Shown here: positions 26,401-32,406 of the stretch, in pieces
Layout: the number at the start of each line of letters is the position of its first letter
How positions within the stretch are numbered: position 1 is the first letter of the stretch
Source: Nitrospirota bacterium
GTDB taxonomy: Bacteria; Nitrospirota; Leptospirillia; Leptospirillales; Leptospirillaceae
Assembly (NCBI GenBank): GCA_021816465.1
Contig: JAKAYF010000019.1
Location: 1 to 32,406, forward strand
DNA: 32,406 nucleotides
Direction of reading: 5' to 3'
The notes under the pieces: model-generated
The model's database searches: none
Told to the model about the DNA's origin: nothing
What the model saw: only the letters and a program-made list of their open reading frames with translations
Translations under genes and position numbers: made by a program

Positions 26401-26960
26401 TCGAACATCTCTAATTTCCCGAAGTTTTTAAAGCGTTTTTTGAGATCGGCAATCTCGGATCCGAATCCTGAAAAATGACCAGATATCGAGAGGTCCTGCT
26501 CTGCTACCACATAAAACCTGGCAGGAGGCCCCTGGGCTTCCCTCATCCAGAAAACCTGGGCCAGTGTCACAGTCTGGTTTAAGTCCTCGTTTTTAAAAGC
26601 ACCCAGAATAACCGAGAATCCCCCCGACTCCCGGAGGGCCACAGGACGGGCAGAAAGTCCAGTTTCAGAGCGTTCGGATTTATAGTGGCCCAAGACATAG
26701 GAACGCAGCGACCGTTCCCGGGCTTCGGCTCCCGCCGCCTTGTTGTAGGCAATTTTCTGTGGAGGAACGAGAAGTGTCGTCAGCGCATCCACCAAAGTCG
26801 ATTTTCCCGAACCGATATCACCGGTAAGAAGGATGTTCTCCCCTGCAGGAAGGAGCCTCCAGACCTTCTCATGAAAGGTCCCCCAGTTGTAGACTTCAAA
26901 GCGATGGAGGCGGAAGCCTGATCGTTCTCCCATAGGAAAATCCGTAAAGGGAAGCCTCAC
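23481..26960 (-). CDS. jetC: Wadjet protein JetC (SMC/MukB-like ATPase)
   Basis: A 1159-residue SMC-like ATPase. The N-terminal half-domain has [17 protein letters not shown] and Walker [10 protein letters not shown] (47-55). Long helical coiled-coil arms with an interruption around the middle follow (hinge-like globular region near [20 protein letters not shown]). The C-terminal half-domain has the signature [19 protein letters not shown] from 1027 and Walker [12 protein letters not shown] near 1064. It is the DNA-extruding motor of the Wadjet complex. Its GTG start overlaps the jetB stop by four bases (GTGA), so translation is coupled. All ATPase motifs are intact and no frameshift is seen. 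Confidence 0.95.
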   Translation of the reverse strand: MRLPFTDFPMGERSGFRLHRFEVYNWGTFHEKVWRLLPAGENILLTGDIGSGKSTLVDALTTLLVPPQKIAYNKAAGAEARERSLRSYVLGHYKSERSETGLSARPVALRESGGFSVILGAFKNEDLNQTVTLAQVFWMREAQGPPARFYVVAEQDLSISGHFSGFGSEIADLKKRFKNFGKLEMFETFPPYSSAFRRRFGIDNEQALDLFHQTVSMKSVGNLTDFVRDHMLERGTGFSRIEALITHFDDLTRAHEAVIRAKRQIEKLSPLLENCSSYEKAVEEISGLLKMEQAVGPWIASIETTLIEEELKGVSESLIVLSASIRASEERRSGEVLERDALKQAISENGGERLEKLRLEIREKETLRVERLARSERYDKLATSLSLPRASGPEIFGTNLNALLRIREEEENRLSTIASRETEISVIKKTLAMSYEGIVSEVLSLRSRLSSIPAGQLLIRQNICSALKIDSDSLPFAGELIGVMESQRDWEGAIERVLHHFALSILVPDRLYQAVAQWVDRTSLSGRLVYYRVRQGIPREGRYDGEEGLPIRSDSLPEKLDVRSGSEFSEWLHSEIARRFNYVCCTSLDDFRRERAALTLAGQIKSASGKHEKDDRYQIGDRTRYILGWSNKEKIQALEKEARDLKVRMDGAGKEISSLSAERKMVMDRLGVLGSIGEYRDFREMDWKSVAVLVGRMETERDFLEKGSDILRALEGRLGTIEVEMRKTEEGLVRLISRRGAEEGRRERATERVAELSGILRDVPPNFSETLVPRLMAQFRSDLPDDLRKKEAFGKDGLFTLSCLASREKGMRQKLAERIRLLSQKNQQLRDAILKAMHDYKAMFPVETQEVDARVEATDAYRSMLRSLEMDDLPRFEVRFKELLNENTIREVAGFLSHLNREVQSIRERVSRINASLAGIDYTAGRYIVLEAKSSNDPEIRDFQQDLRACTEDSMTGSTSESYSEAKFLQVRRIIERFRGREGLAEMDRRWTEKVTDVRNWFAFSASERWREDNTEYEHYTDSGGKSGGQKEKLAYTVLAASLAYQFGLEWGSPKTRSFRFVVIDEAFGRGSDESARYGLTLFKRLNLQLLIVTPLQKIHIIEPFVSSVAFVHNEEGRISRIRNLTIEEYRSEKEARESEREISGSNPPLGTGETDRVS

Positions 26961-27673
26961 GAGACGCCTTCCGTCATTTCTCCACTTTCTGGATCTCCGG
27001 ACAGACCAGCCAGCGAAGCATATTCCGAAAGCCTCCGGTCAAAATCATCCAGCCACTGAGCATCAACAAAGGCCTTCAGAATTCTATTAACTTCGTAGCG
27101 CTCGGCCTCTTTCGATGGTCCCTTGAGTTTTCTGAGAAAACCCATTTCAACGATCCGGTTCACATGGACCAGAATGCGCTCTTTGAGACGAACATCATTT
27201 TTCGTCTCCGGAAGAAAGACCCTCATCTGGTCAACGATCTCATCTGCTGACAATATGAGCCGGGAATCTCCGCTTTCAGCATCGAACTGGGCAAGCTTCG
27301 ACCGGATAAGTGCCAGGAGAAGACTCACCTGATAGCCCATCTGACGCTTCGGGATCAGTGACGGAAGCGCCGACTCTGTCGACCCTCCCGGAATGGGCTC
27401 CTTTTGTTTCAGATAGGCAAATCCCTCTGTTTCGTCGATTAAAAGGTCCAGACCAATAACAGCCACATAGTCCCGAACACGGGCGGAAAGCTTCAGAAGG
27501 GACTGCCACAGAAGCGGCGTTCCTTCCCGAATGAGAACGCCCTTTAAAAGGGCTATCAAAACCCGGGAAAGAACTGGAGAGGCTCCCAAGCCCTCCCCAG
27601 CCGAAGCAGGTGTGAACGGATCGGCGTCAGAATTCCCTTTTCCCGATTCCTCTTCCTGATATTGTTCTATCAT
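26957..27673 (-). CDS. jetB: Wadjet protein JetB (DUF4194, MukE-like)
   Basis: A 238-residue protein matching the DUF4194/JetB type: a variable acidic N-terminus, then [20 protein letters not shown], and a winged-helix region ([21 protein letters not shown]). JetB dimers bridge JetA and JetC in the condensin-like complex, similar to MukE. GAGGA lies seven bases before the ATG. It starts 48 bases after the jetA stop and overlaps jetC by four. Confidence 0.9.
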   Translation of the reverse strand: MIEQYQEEESGKGNSDADPFTPASAGEGLGASPVLSRVLIALLKGVLIREGTPLLWQSLLKLSARVRDYVAVIGLDLLIDETEGFAYLKQKEPIPGGSTESALPSLIPKRQMGYQVSLLLALIRSKLAQFDAESGDSRLILSADEIVDQMRVFLPETKNDVRLKERILVHVNRIVEMGFLRKLKGPSKEAERYEVNRILKAFVDAQWLDDFDRRLSEYASLAGLSGDPESGEMTEGVS

Positions 27674-27721
27674 GCATGATCCTCTTTGAATAATGGACTC
27701 TCCTTAAACGGGTGTGTTCGT

Positions 27722-29161
27722 CTATTGCCTGAAAAAGAGAATTTCCGGGAGAGTCGCCTTTCGGACGACCCCCTCCGGGTCGGTCCAGAAAACCGGCCAG
27801 GAGCGCTCCTCATCGATTGATGCCTTCGGGTTTTCCGCGACAAGACTCAAATAAACGACAACTTCCGCCAACCCCTGGGTCAGGGGATACGCATCAAGAA
27901 TCTCGCAAAGGGATACAGATCTGCGGGATGCCAAGGCAGCAGAGATCCGGCCAGAAAGCTTTCCTTTATCCACATAGACCTGTTCGAAAAGAAGATCTGA
28001 GGGAATCGCCTCTTCTCCCGAAGTCAGGATCCGGTCGGGAAACTGTGGCCTGACAGTCGGCCGATAAAGAGAGCGGTCCATCGAGAGAACAATTTCACAA
28101 GAAGGCTCCGAAAGAGTCATAAAATCCTTTTCCGGAGGGGTCCCCCTTACGGAAATCGCTTTCTTTTCAACATTACGAATAAGCTCCAGAATACGCCTGT
28201 TTTCGAGCCATGTCTGATCGTCCAGGAACCGTCTGAACTGTTCTGAAAGTCTGGCAACAGTTCGCTGAGCCACATCTCCTGCCTCAAGCCAGTCGTAATG
28301 AATGCGAAGAAGCCGACGATCCGGACGGAGCGTCTTCACCGCTTCTAGAGAAAAGGCGGCTTCGAGAAGGGATGAAAGCTCTTCTTGACGGGAAGGGGAC
28401 ATAAGAAAGTCCCAGAAGGCCTGGAAGCTCTTTCCCTGGTCTGAGTCGGAAATGGCATCGCGTTCGCCGAAGATCTCGTGAAGGAGTGCCCCTTTGGCTC
28501 CTTCCCAAGTAGCAATCCTCTCTCTCACTTCCCGATCGAGGGTGCGAAAATTTTGCTCGACCTCCCTGAAATCCGAAAGAAGCCCTCTGGCAATCCCGTC
28601 CACCTGAAGGAATCGCTCCCGAAGGGCCGTTTCATCCATTAAAGCAACGTCCCCACCCCTTATTCTTAGAATCTCCGCATCAAGCAGGGACTTTCTCCGT
28701 TCAAGCTCCCTGATGCGTATCTCGGGATCGGTCTCGCTTCCATCTGTCATCTGGCGAAGGAGTTCGAAAATCGTCAAAAGACGGGATTCCGTCCCGACAA
28801 ACTGACGTTGCTCCAAGCTCAGCAACCATTCGATGGCCTTTTCGGTGGTCGGTGTGAGATCAAGGTGTGGTTCATCGCTCTCTAGAGGATAATACTTCCT
28901 GAGCCAACCGCGTTCGTCAGAGGCCCAGTCCTCAATGTACTCCCGTGCTTCTTTGGGATAAAGATCGTTTCCAGCAATCTCTCTAAGGGAGTAGAGGGTA
29001 TCATCCAGAAGAGAAACGATCTCTGCAAGTGACAGGGTTCGCACATTTGGAAGAATATAAACCTGATGGAGAAAGCTCACGACAAGCGGGGCATGATCAG
29101 CCAAGAGGAGTCGCCATGCCGGGTGATTTCGCCTGAGGGACTCAAGTGCCGAGTAGTCGAT
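27722..29161 (-). CDS. jetA: Wadjet protein JetA (DUF3375), with a non-standard start codon
   Basis: The kleisin/MukF-like subunit of Wadjet. The family N-terminus is present: IDYSALESLRRNHPAWRLL followed by LADHAPLVVSFLHQVYILPN, then helical regions and a C-terminal winged-helix part. Relatives begin M-D-Y at the point where this frame reads I-D-Y. Codon ATC (29159-29161) stands there, with AGGGAGG at an ideal eight-base spacing upstream. No ATG, GTG or TTG exists in this frame between the upstream TAA and a TTG at 29104, which would delete the conserved first 19 residues. I annotate from the ATC, giving 479 residues. The start may be a rare AUC initiation, a mutation of ATG, or a sequencing error. 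Confidence 0.88.
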   Translation of the reverse strand: MDYSALESLRRNHPAWRLLLADHAPLVVSFLHQVYILPNVRTLSLAEIVSLLDDTLYSLREIAGNDLYPKEAREYIEDWASDERGWLRKYYPLESDEPHLDLTPTTEKAIEWLLSLEQRQFVGTESRLLTIFELLRQMTDGSETDPEIRIRELERRKSLLDAEILRIRGGDVALMDETALRERFLQVDGIARGLLSDFREVEQNFRTLDREVRERIATWEGAKGALLHEIFGERDAISDSDQGKSFQAFWDFLMSPSRQEELSSLLEAAFSLEAVKTLRPDRRLLRIHYDWLEAGDVAQRTVARLSEQFRRFLDDQTWLENRRILELIRNVEKKAISVRGTPPEKDFMTLSEPSCEIVLSMDRSLYRPTVRPQFPDRILTSGEEAIPSDLLFEQVYVDKGKLSGRISAALASRRSVSLCEILDAYPLTQGLAEVVVYLSLVAENPKASIDEERSWPVFWTDPEGVVRKATLPEILFFRQ

Positions 29162-29333
29162 GGAAAACGCCTCCCTGTGGAGAATCGAGCAAACCGATCC
29201 GGGGGGGGAACTTTAAAACAAGTTTGACATCCTCCCCCCTCCGGGACAGTTCTGCGCAGCTTATGCCCCGCGCGACAAATTCCCGGATTTTTTCAATCGC
29301 CTCTTCCACACATATCTGTTCACAGATCTTCAC
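29142..29333 (-). CDS. Possible small ORF overlapping the jetA start
   Basis: A 63-codon frame beginning at GTG (MKICEQICVEEAIEKIREFV) and ending inside jetA codon 7, so the two overlap by about 20 bases. It has no clear ribosome site and its last third runs through an eight-C tract and the jetA ribosome site, reading as low-complexity sequence. The first 45 residues look protein-like (ARGISCAELSRRGEDVKLVL), but I do not recognise a family. It might be a remnant or a leader that couples translation to jetA. Confidence 0.3.
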   Translation of the reverse strand: MKICEQICVEEAIEKIREFVARGISCAELSRRGEDVKLVLKFPPRIGLLDSPQGGVFHRLLGT

Positions 29334-29575
29334 CGGAAAAATTGTACAGGAATTTTTCCTCGGTGTTCATTGCATACTTATGGGGGCATGTTTAGCCCTT
29401 CAGTGCGAGGTTTGCCGTGCATCTGATCAAACGAAGTTGTCTTTCCCATCGCATGCAACGCAACTGGATGCAAGTCTCTTTAGAAAGTATTTTTTCAAAC
29501 TCCTATGCTCTCTGATCTAAGGTGTTTAGTTGAAATGAAAGACATTACCCATCATGCCTATAGGGTAACAGGGCC
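29205..29575. other. Upstream region of the jet operon
   Basis: Apart from the weak 63-codon frame, I see no gene in these 370 bases. It must hold the jet promoter, unless the operon is driven from the insertion sequence. TTGAAA on the minus strand near 29497 could be a -35 box, but no good -10 box stands at the right distance. An open plus-strand frame at 29146-29520 has no ribosome site or motifs. Confidence 0.4.
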
Positions 29576-29583
29576 AAGATTTA
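29576..29583. repeat. Target-site duplication, left copy (AAGATTTA)
   Basis: These eight bases are repeated exactly at 30990-30997 and flank the insertion sequence. Confidence 0.9.
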
Positions 29584-29609
29584 GGTAGCGTAGTCAAGTG
29601 GAGACCTGA
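29584..29609 (+). repeat. Left terminal inverted repeat of the IS
   Basis: It begins GGTAGCGTA, with five unmatched bases, then GTGGAGACC. It pairs with the right end at 18 of the first 23 positions or better. Confidence 0.88.
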
Positions 29610-30880
29610 GCAACCCCTTCTGGATATGGGTTTTCTTCTTTTGTCGGATCAAACCCATTGTAATAGTAAGCGAGCCTGACCTTGGTCACATTGAGAGCTC
29701 CCTTGGTGGTCCACTTGCCGACATTGACACGCGTGTTGACGGTCCGAAAAAGCCGTTCAATGCGGCTGCTTGTCTTTCCTTCAAGCTTGTTCGAGAGTCC
29801 TGTGAAAAGGTCATTCTTTGCATTCTCAAGGTAGGAGACGACATGTTTGTACTCCTTCGTCCGGCAATCCTTGACGAGTTCATCGAGCTTCTTCGTTTTG
29901 AGCGCGATCAGGGCCTGGATTTCCTCGTCCGAGTCGATACCGGAGCGGATTCCCACGATGTCGTAGATCCGGGCCATGACGGAGAGCCATTCGGGGCTCT
30001 TCCTCTTCACTTTCGCTTTGTCCTGCCAAAGGGCGAATTTCAGCTGATGGGGAATATGCCAAAGACAGCGCTGGTACAGGATTGTCACTTTCCCTTTGAG
30101 CCCGTCCAGAATGGACGTGTCTCCGTCCGTCACCAGGAAAAAGCTCTTGAACTCCTTGAGTGTCTTGAGGCTCTGTTTGAAAAGACGGTCCCAGTTTCCG
30201 TTGTAGGAGCCGATGTCGATTCCCGCCACCCGGATCGCTCCGCCTTTCATGTACTGCACCAGAACCTTCAGTTCCTTGCCCCGTTTCTTGATGCCTTTGA
30301 TGCCGATTCCTGTCCCGTCCGCCTCGCCCCGGGCTTCTCCCTTCGGATCAAGCGAGAATGCGATCTCTTCCCCGGTTTTTTGCACCGCTCTCCAGATCGT
30401 CATCTTGTCGATCGTCGCCCCGAAGGTTGCCATGAACTTCTCCGCCACGCGAAAGGTCGTCAGGGCGCCCAGAAGCCCCTGCTTCCGTCGCACCTCCGGC
30501 GCGATCCGCTGGTAGGGATCCAGCCCCAACAGCATGCGGGTAATCGAGAACTTGTGCCCGCAACCCGAACACTGGATCTGCATCTGCCCAAGCGTCACCC
30601 AGGCAAAGGTTGTCAGAACCTTCGTCGGCTTGCCACACCGCGTCTTCCAGATGAACCGTTCCTCGTTCCCACATCTCCCACAAGAAAACGGCTTCTTTCT
30701 TCGGGCCATCAGAAGCTCTCCATAGCCGATCAGGGCCTTCTGCACAAAATCTCCCAGAATCTTCGGAAGAAGGACCGTAAATGCCGATAACAAGGTGGAC
30801 AGCCGAACATTCGGCAAGGCCAGAGTGAATTGACACCCAAACTCGATTTTGAGATCTTTTTCCTGTGGGATCTGTCCCAT
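29594..30880 (-). CDS. DDE transposase of the insertion sequence
   Basis: A 428-residue transposase. The N-terminal third has two zinc-finger-like Cys pairs (CGRCGNEERF and CSGCGHKF), a helix-turn-helix region (LLGALTTFRVAEKFMATFGATIDKMTIWRAV), then the RNase H-like core with the acidic triad in ADGTGIGIKG (first D), LVTDGDTSILDGLKG (second D) and SRIERLFRTVNTRV (E). The CLWHIPHQLKFALW segment between the second D and E resembles the C/D-x2-H signature of IS256/Mutator-type enzymes. The frame is uninterrupted, so it may be active. GAGGG lies five bases before the ATG, and the gene fills nearly the whole element, its stop being ten bases inside the left end. Confidence 0.9.
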   Translation of the reverse strand: MGQIPQEKDLKIEFGCQFTLALPNVRLSTLLSAFTVLLPKILGDFVQKALIGYGELLMARRKKPFSCGRCGNEERFIWKTRCGKPTKVLTTFAWVTLGQMQIQCSGCGHKFSITRMLLGLDPYQRIAPEVRRKQGLLGALTTFRVAEKFMATFGATIDKMTIWRAVQKTGEEIAFSLDPKGEARGEADGTGIGIKGIKKRGKELKVLVQYMKGGAIRVAGIDIGSYNGNWDRLFKQSLKTLKEFKSFFLVTDGDTSILDGLKGKVTILYQRCLWHIPHQLKFALWQDKAKVKRKSPEWLSVMARIYDIVGIRSGIDSDEEIQALIALKTKKLDELVKDCRTKEYKHVVSYLENAKNDLFTGLSNKLEGKTSSRIERLFRTVNTRVNVGKWTTKGALNVTKVRLAYYYNGFDPTKEENPYPEGVAQVST

Positions 30881-30963
30881 AACGCCCTCTCTTGGATTGC
30901 TGAATGTCTTGGTAGGACATTCAAACCATATCCAGAAGGGCGTTTTTATTTCAAGTCCTTGTC

Positions 30964-30989
30964 CCGGGTCTCCACATTGTTACGCTACC
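30964..30989 (-). repeat. Right terminal inverted repeat of the IS
   Basis: Read on the minus strand it begins GGTAGCGTA and carries GTGGAGACC at the same distance as in the left end. Confidence 0.88.
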
Positions 30990-30997
30990 AAGATTTA
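30990..30997. repeat. Target-site duplication, right copy (AAGATTTA)
   Basis: Exact copy of 29576-29583. Removing the element and one copy rejoins the target sequence. Confidence 0.9.
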
Positions 30998-31022
30998 TGA
31001 GGAGGGTTACAAATCCCCAAGG

Positions 31023-31550
31023 TCAATCCTGCTTATTTACGATTTCAGAGGAGGAGGGATAGTGTCCGACCAATACAAACCTCGCTCGTTCACGACGCAG
31101 CATCTCGTAGGGAGTCATGAAGCGTATGTTCAGACCGCCGCAGACGTTCGGAATCTTGATTCGCTTGATGGAATTGCTCGGCACTTCATGGGTAACTACG
31201 ACATGCGCGCCCGCCAGTGCATGAGCGATCAAATAATAGTCGGCTACCTGCATGAAGGTGTTAATTGCGACAGCCTCATAGTGTTGACTCATGACCCACT
31301 GGCTCACCCGTCCGAACTGCGCTGCCACCTGTGCGTCGGTGGCACGAAATAGTCCTTGTCCATTACTATGCGCCCAATCGGTAAGTTCGTCGCTGCCCGC
31401 CTCGATTTCGTCGGCTACCTTGTCAATGCTGAATACTTGCCCAAGGGATTTCTGTTCGATAAGCCAACCCCAGAATGCTGGACAGAAATCCAAACCGTAA
31501 TGCAGGTTCTTGGCTTAAATGAACACGTTTGCATCGAGTAAATAACTCAT
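31023..31550 (-). pseudogene. DUF4411 (PIN-like) toxin gene with a stop at codon 12
   Basis: The frame opens at the ATG at 31550, which overlaps the ImmA/IrrE stop by ATGA. It reads MSYLLDANVFI, then TAA (31515-31517), then AKNLHYGLDFCPAFWGWL and on without interruption to the stop at 31023, 175 codons in all. LLDANVFI is the PIN-domain first strand with the catalytic Asp, and the later segments FSIDKVADEIEAGSDELTDWA and VADYYLIAHALAGAHVVVTHE carry the further acidic residues. Relatives have Gln where the TAA stands, so CAA to TAA is the simplest change. Restarting at an internal TTG/ATG would lose the first catalytic Asp. DUF4411 proteins usually pair with an ImmA/IrrE protein as a toxin-antitoxin-like module, and here the toxin seems disabled. 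The insertion sequence lies 26 bases beyond its stop. Confidence 0.82.
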
Positions 31551-32406
31551 GCCATCACACCCAGCTCGCGCGCTGCGGTATAGAATGTTTCCGATTTACG
31601 CAAGCCGAGCAGACGAAAAGCATCCTGAAACAGTGTCTGTCCCTCTAGAGCGCTTGAAACCAAAGCTCTAGCGAAGCGTTTACCAGTACGCGCGCCTAAT
31701 GTACGGTAGAAGTCTCCTCCGCCACTAGCACGTTCAATAGTTTGCAGTCGTTCGACCTCCGAATGATAGAGCTGCCACAGCGTCAGTTCATCGATCTGGC
31801 TTGCATCGAACAAACGACGCAGTGCTACCAATGTGCTCACCTTGAATTTCCGTGCAAGACGTTGGATCTCACCTTCGATCGATTTATCGTGATTGATCGC
31901 CCGCCGCGTCTCATCGAGCGGCATCAACAGTTCTGCCGCCACTCGGTTGCACCAGCGCTCGATGGCCAGATCGGGCACTCTACCCGCCTGTGTATCCGAC
32001 ACGCCGCTTTTGCCCAACAACAAGTGAGCGAGCTCATGCGCCAACGTGAACATCTGCGCCGACTTGCTATCTGCGGCGTTGAGAAATATCAGCGGAGCAA
32101 GGTCGTCGGACAGTGCAAAGCCACGAAACTCCTCAACATCAAGTTTGCGATGGCTATTGGCGCCGACAACAGAGCTCCCCATCACCAAAACGCCGGCATC
32201 CTCGGATTTGGAAATCAATTGCCGCAATGCTTCAGTCCATGTTGGCAAACGCTGGCGTTCGTCAATCGAAAGGGCTAGAACTTCACGCAGGTGTTCAGCC
32301 GCATCCTCGGGAGACGCCTGAATATTGCCACTGCCCACCCAATCCATGACCGTTAAGCCATGCCATTGTGCGTATTCCCGGAACCACTCCTGCCTTTGCT
32401 GACTCA
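31547..32406 (-). CDS. ImmA/IrrE (DUF955) metallopeptidase, N-terminus beyond the window
   Basis: The gene is open to the window edge (286 codons visible), and the missing N-terminus probably contains an XRE-type helix-turn-helix. The visible part begins RQEWFREYAQWHGL, typical of the linker after that HTH, then a DUF955 zinc peptidase domain with the active-site HELAHLLLG and a downstream third ligand region (ERWCNRVAAELLMP). A C-terminal helical extension (LWQLYHSEVERLQTIERA, ending LGVMA) follows. Such proteins usually repress and counteract the DUF4411 partner encoded immediately downstream, coupled here by ATGA. The codon and base composition of this pair looks unlike the copper and core genes, suggesting a different origin. 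Confidence 0.85.
   Translation of the reverse strand, partial: SQQRQEWFREYAQWHGLTVMDWVGSGNIQASPEDAAEHLREVLALSIDERQRLPTWTEALRQLISKSEDAGVLVMGSSVVGANSHRKLDVEEFRGFALSDDLAPLIFLNAADSKSAQMFTLAHELAHLLLGKSGVSDTQAGRVPDLAIERWCNRVAAELLMPLDETRRAINHDKSIEGEIQRLARKFKVSTLVALRRLFDASQIDELTLWQLYHSEVERLQTIERASGGGDFYRTLGARTGKRFARALVSSALEGQTLFQDAFRLLGLRKSETFYTAARELGVMA

Larger units (their letters stand above)
29584..30989 (-). mobile_element. Complete insertion sequence, ISH6/IS256-like
   Basis: A 1406-bp element with imperfect terminal inverted repeats beginning GGTAGCGTA and sharing an inner block GTGGAGACC (left 29584-29609, right 30964-30989). A perfect 8-bp target duplication (AAGATTTA) flanks it. Inside each end a 15-base inverted repeat, CCCTTCTGGATATGG, occurs at 29615-29629 and, inverted, at 30926-30940. 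A hairpin GAATGTC/GACATTC (30902-30922) lies just before the transposase start. GGT ends, an 8-bp duplication, 24-27-base repeats and about 1.4 kb fit the ISH6 group of ISfinder as I remember it; that placement needs a search. The intact ends and duplication suggest a fairly recent insertion. Confidence 0.92.

Noticed and set aside
29843-30790. 315-codon plus-strand frame inside the insertion sequence
   Set aside because: Antisense shadow of the transposase, which carries the DDE residues.
29535-31058. Small frame rejoined across the insertion site (ATG at 29535)
   Set aside because: Removing the IS gives only a 38-codon frame without a ribosome site; no gene appears to have been interrupted.

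Overview
The window reads as chromosome of a Gram-negative, probably acidophilic, iron-oxidising chemolithoautotroph. A Leptospirillum-like Nitrospirota member is my best guess. That is inference from gene content: a type II NADH dehydrogenase, a Tat-exported HiPIP-type Fe-S protein, PEP synthase, a CusCBA/F copper exporter with several Met-rich partners, lipid A-type enzymes, and frequent TTG/GTG starts behind strong AGGAGG sites. No database search was possible. No rRNA, tRNA or CRISPR array was seen.

Left half (1-13.4 kb, core-like): the 5' part of a type II NADH dehydrogenase, an NCS1 permease, a small membrane protein, the ribosome-assembly GTPase Der, and PEP synthase convergent with Der across a shared bidirectional terminator. 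Next is a sigma54 activator (AAA+ and HTH, no sensor domain). It diverges from an exported protein of unknown function whose upstream region carries a textbook -24/-12 sigma54 promoter and a distal dyad that could be the enhancer. Then come an LpxH-like phosphoesterase coupled to an MGDG-synthase-type glycosyltransferase, an MFS transporter whose natural reading frame is cut by an in-frame amber codon, and an exported PQQ-type beta-propeller protein.

Middle (13.4-22.2 kb, copper region): a lipoprotein gene downstream of an AT-rich region with three dyads and followed by a strong terminator, then a Cys-rich exported protein, cusC, cusB and cusA with overlapping junctions, a cusF fused to a Met-rich linker, a Met-rich helical periplasmic protein, and a HiPIP-type Fe-S protein with an unusual Met-rich insertion between its second and third cysteines. 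Together these look like periplasmic Cu(I) capture, RND efflux and possibly a copper-associated electron carrier.

Right part (22.2-32.4 kb, defence/mobile region): a complete four-gene Wadjet (JetABCD) anti-plasmid operon on the minus strand. jetA has no ATG, GTG or TTG at the family's expected start; an ATC sits there with ideal Shine-Dalgarno spacing. Upstream is an intact 1.4-kb insertion sequence with imperfect terminal inverted repeats and a perfect 8-bp target duplication. Beyond it lies a toxin-antitoxin-like pair: an ImmA/IrrE metallopeptidase (running off the window) overlapping by ATGA a DUF4411 PIN-type gene that is broken by an ochre codon at position 12. The two stop-interrupted genes and the odd jetA start are the main surprises, along with the Met-rich HiPIP and the self-contained sigma54 locus.
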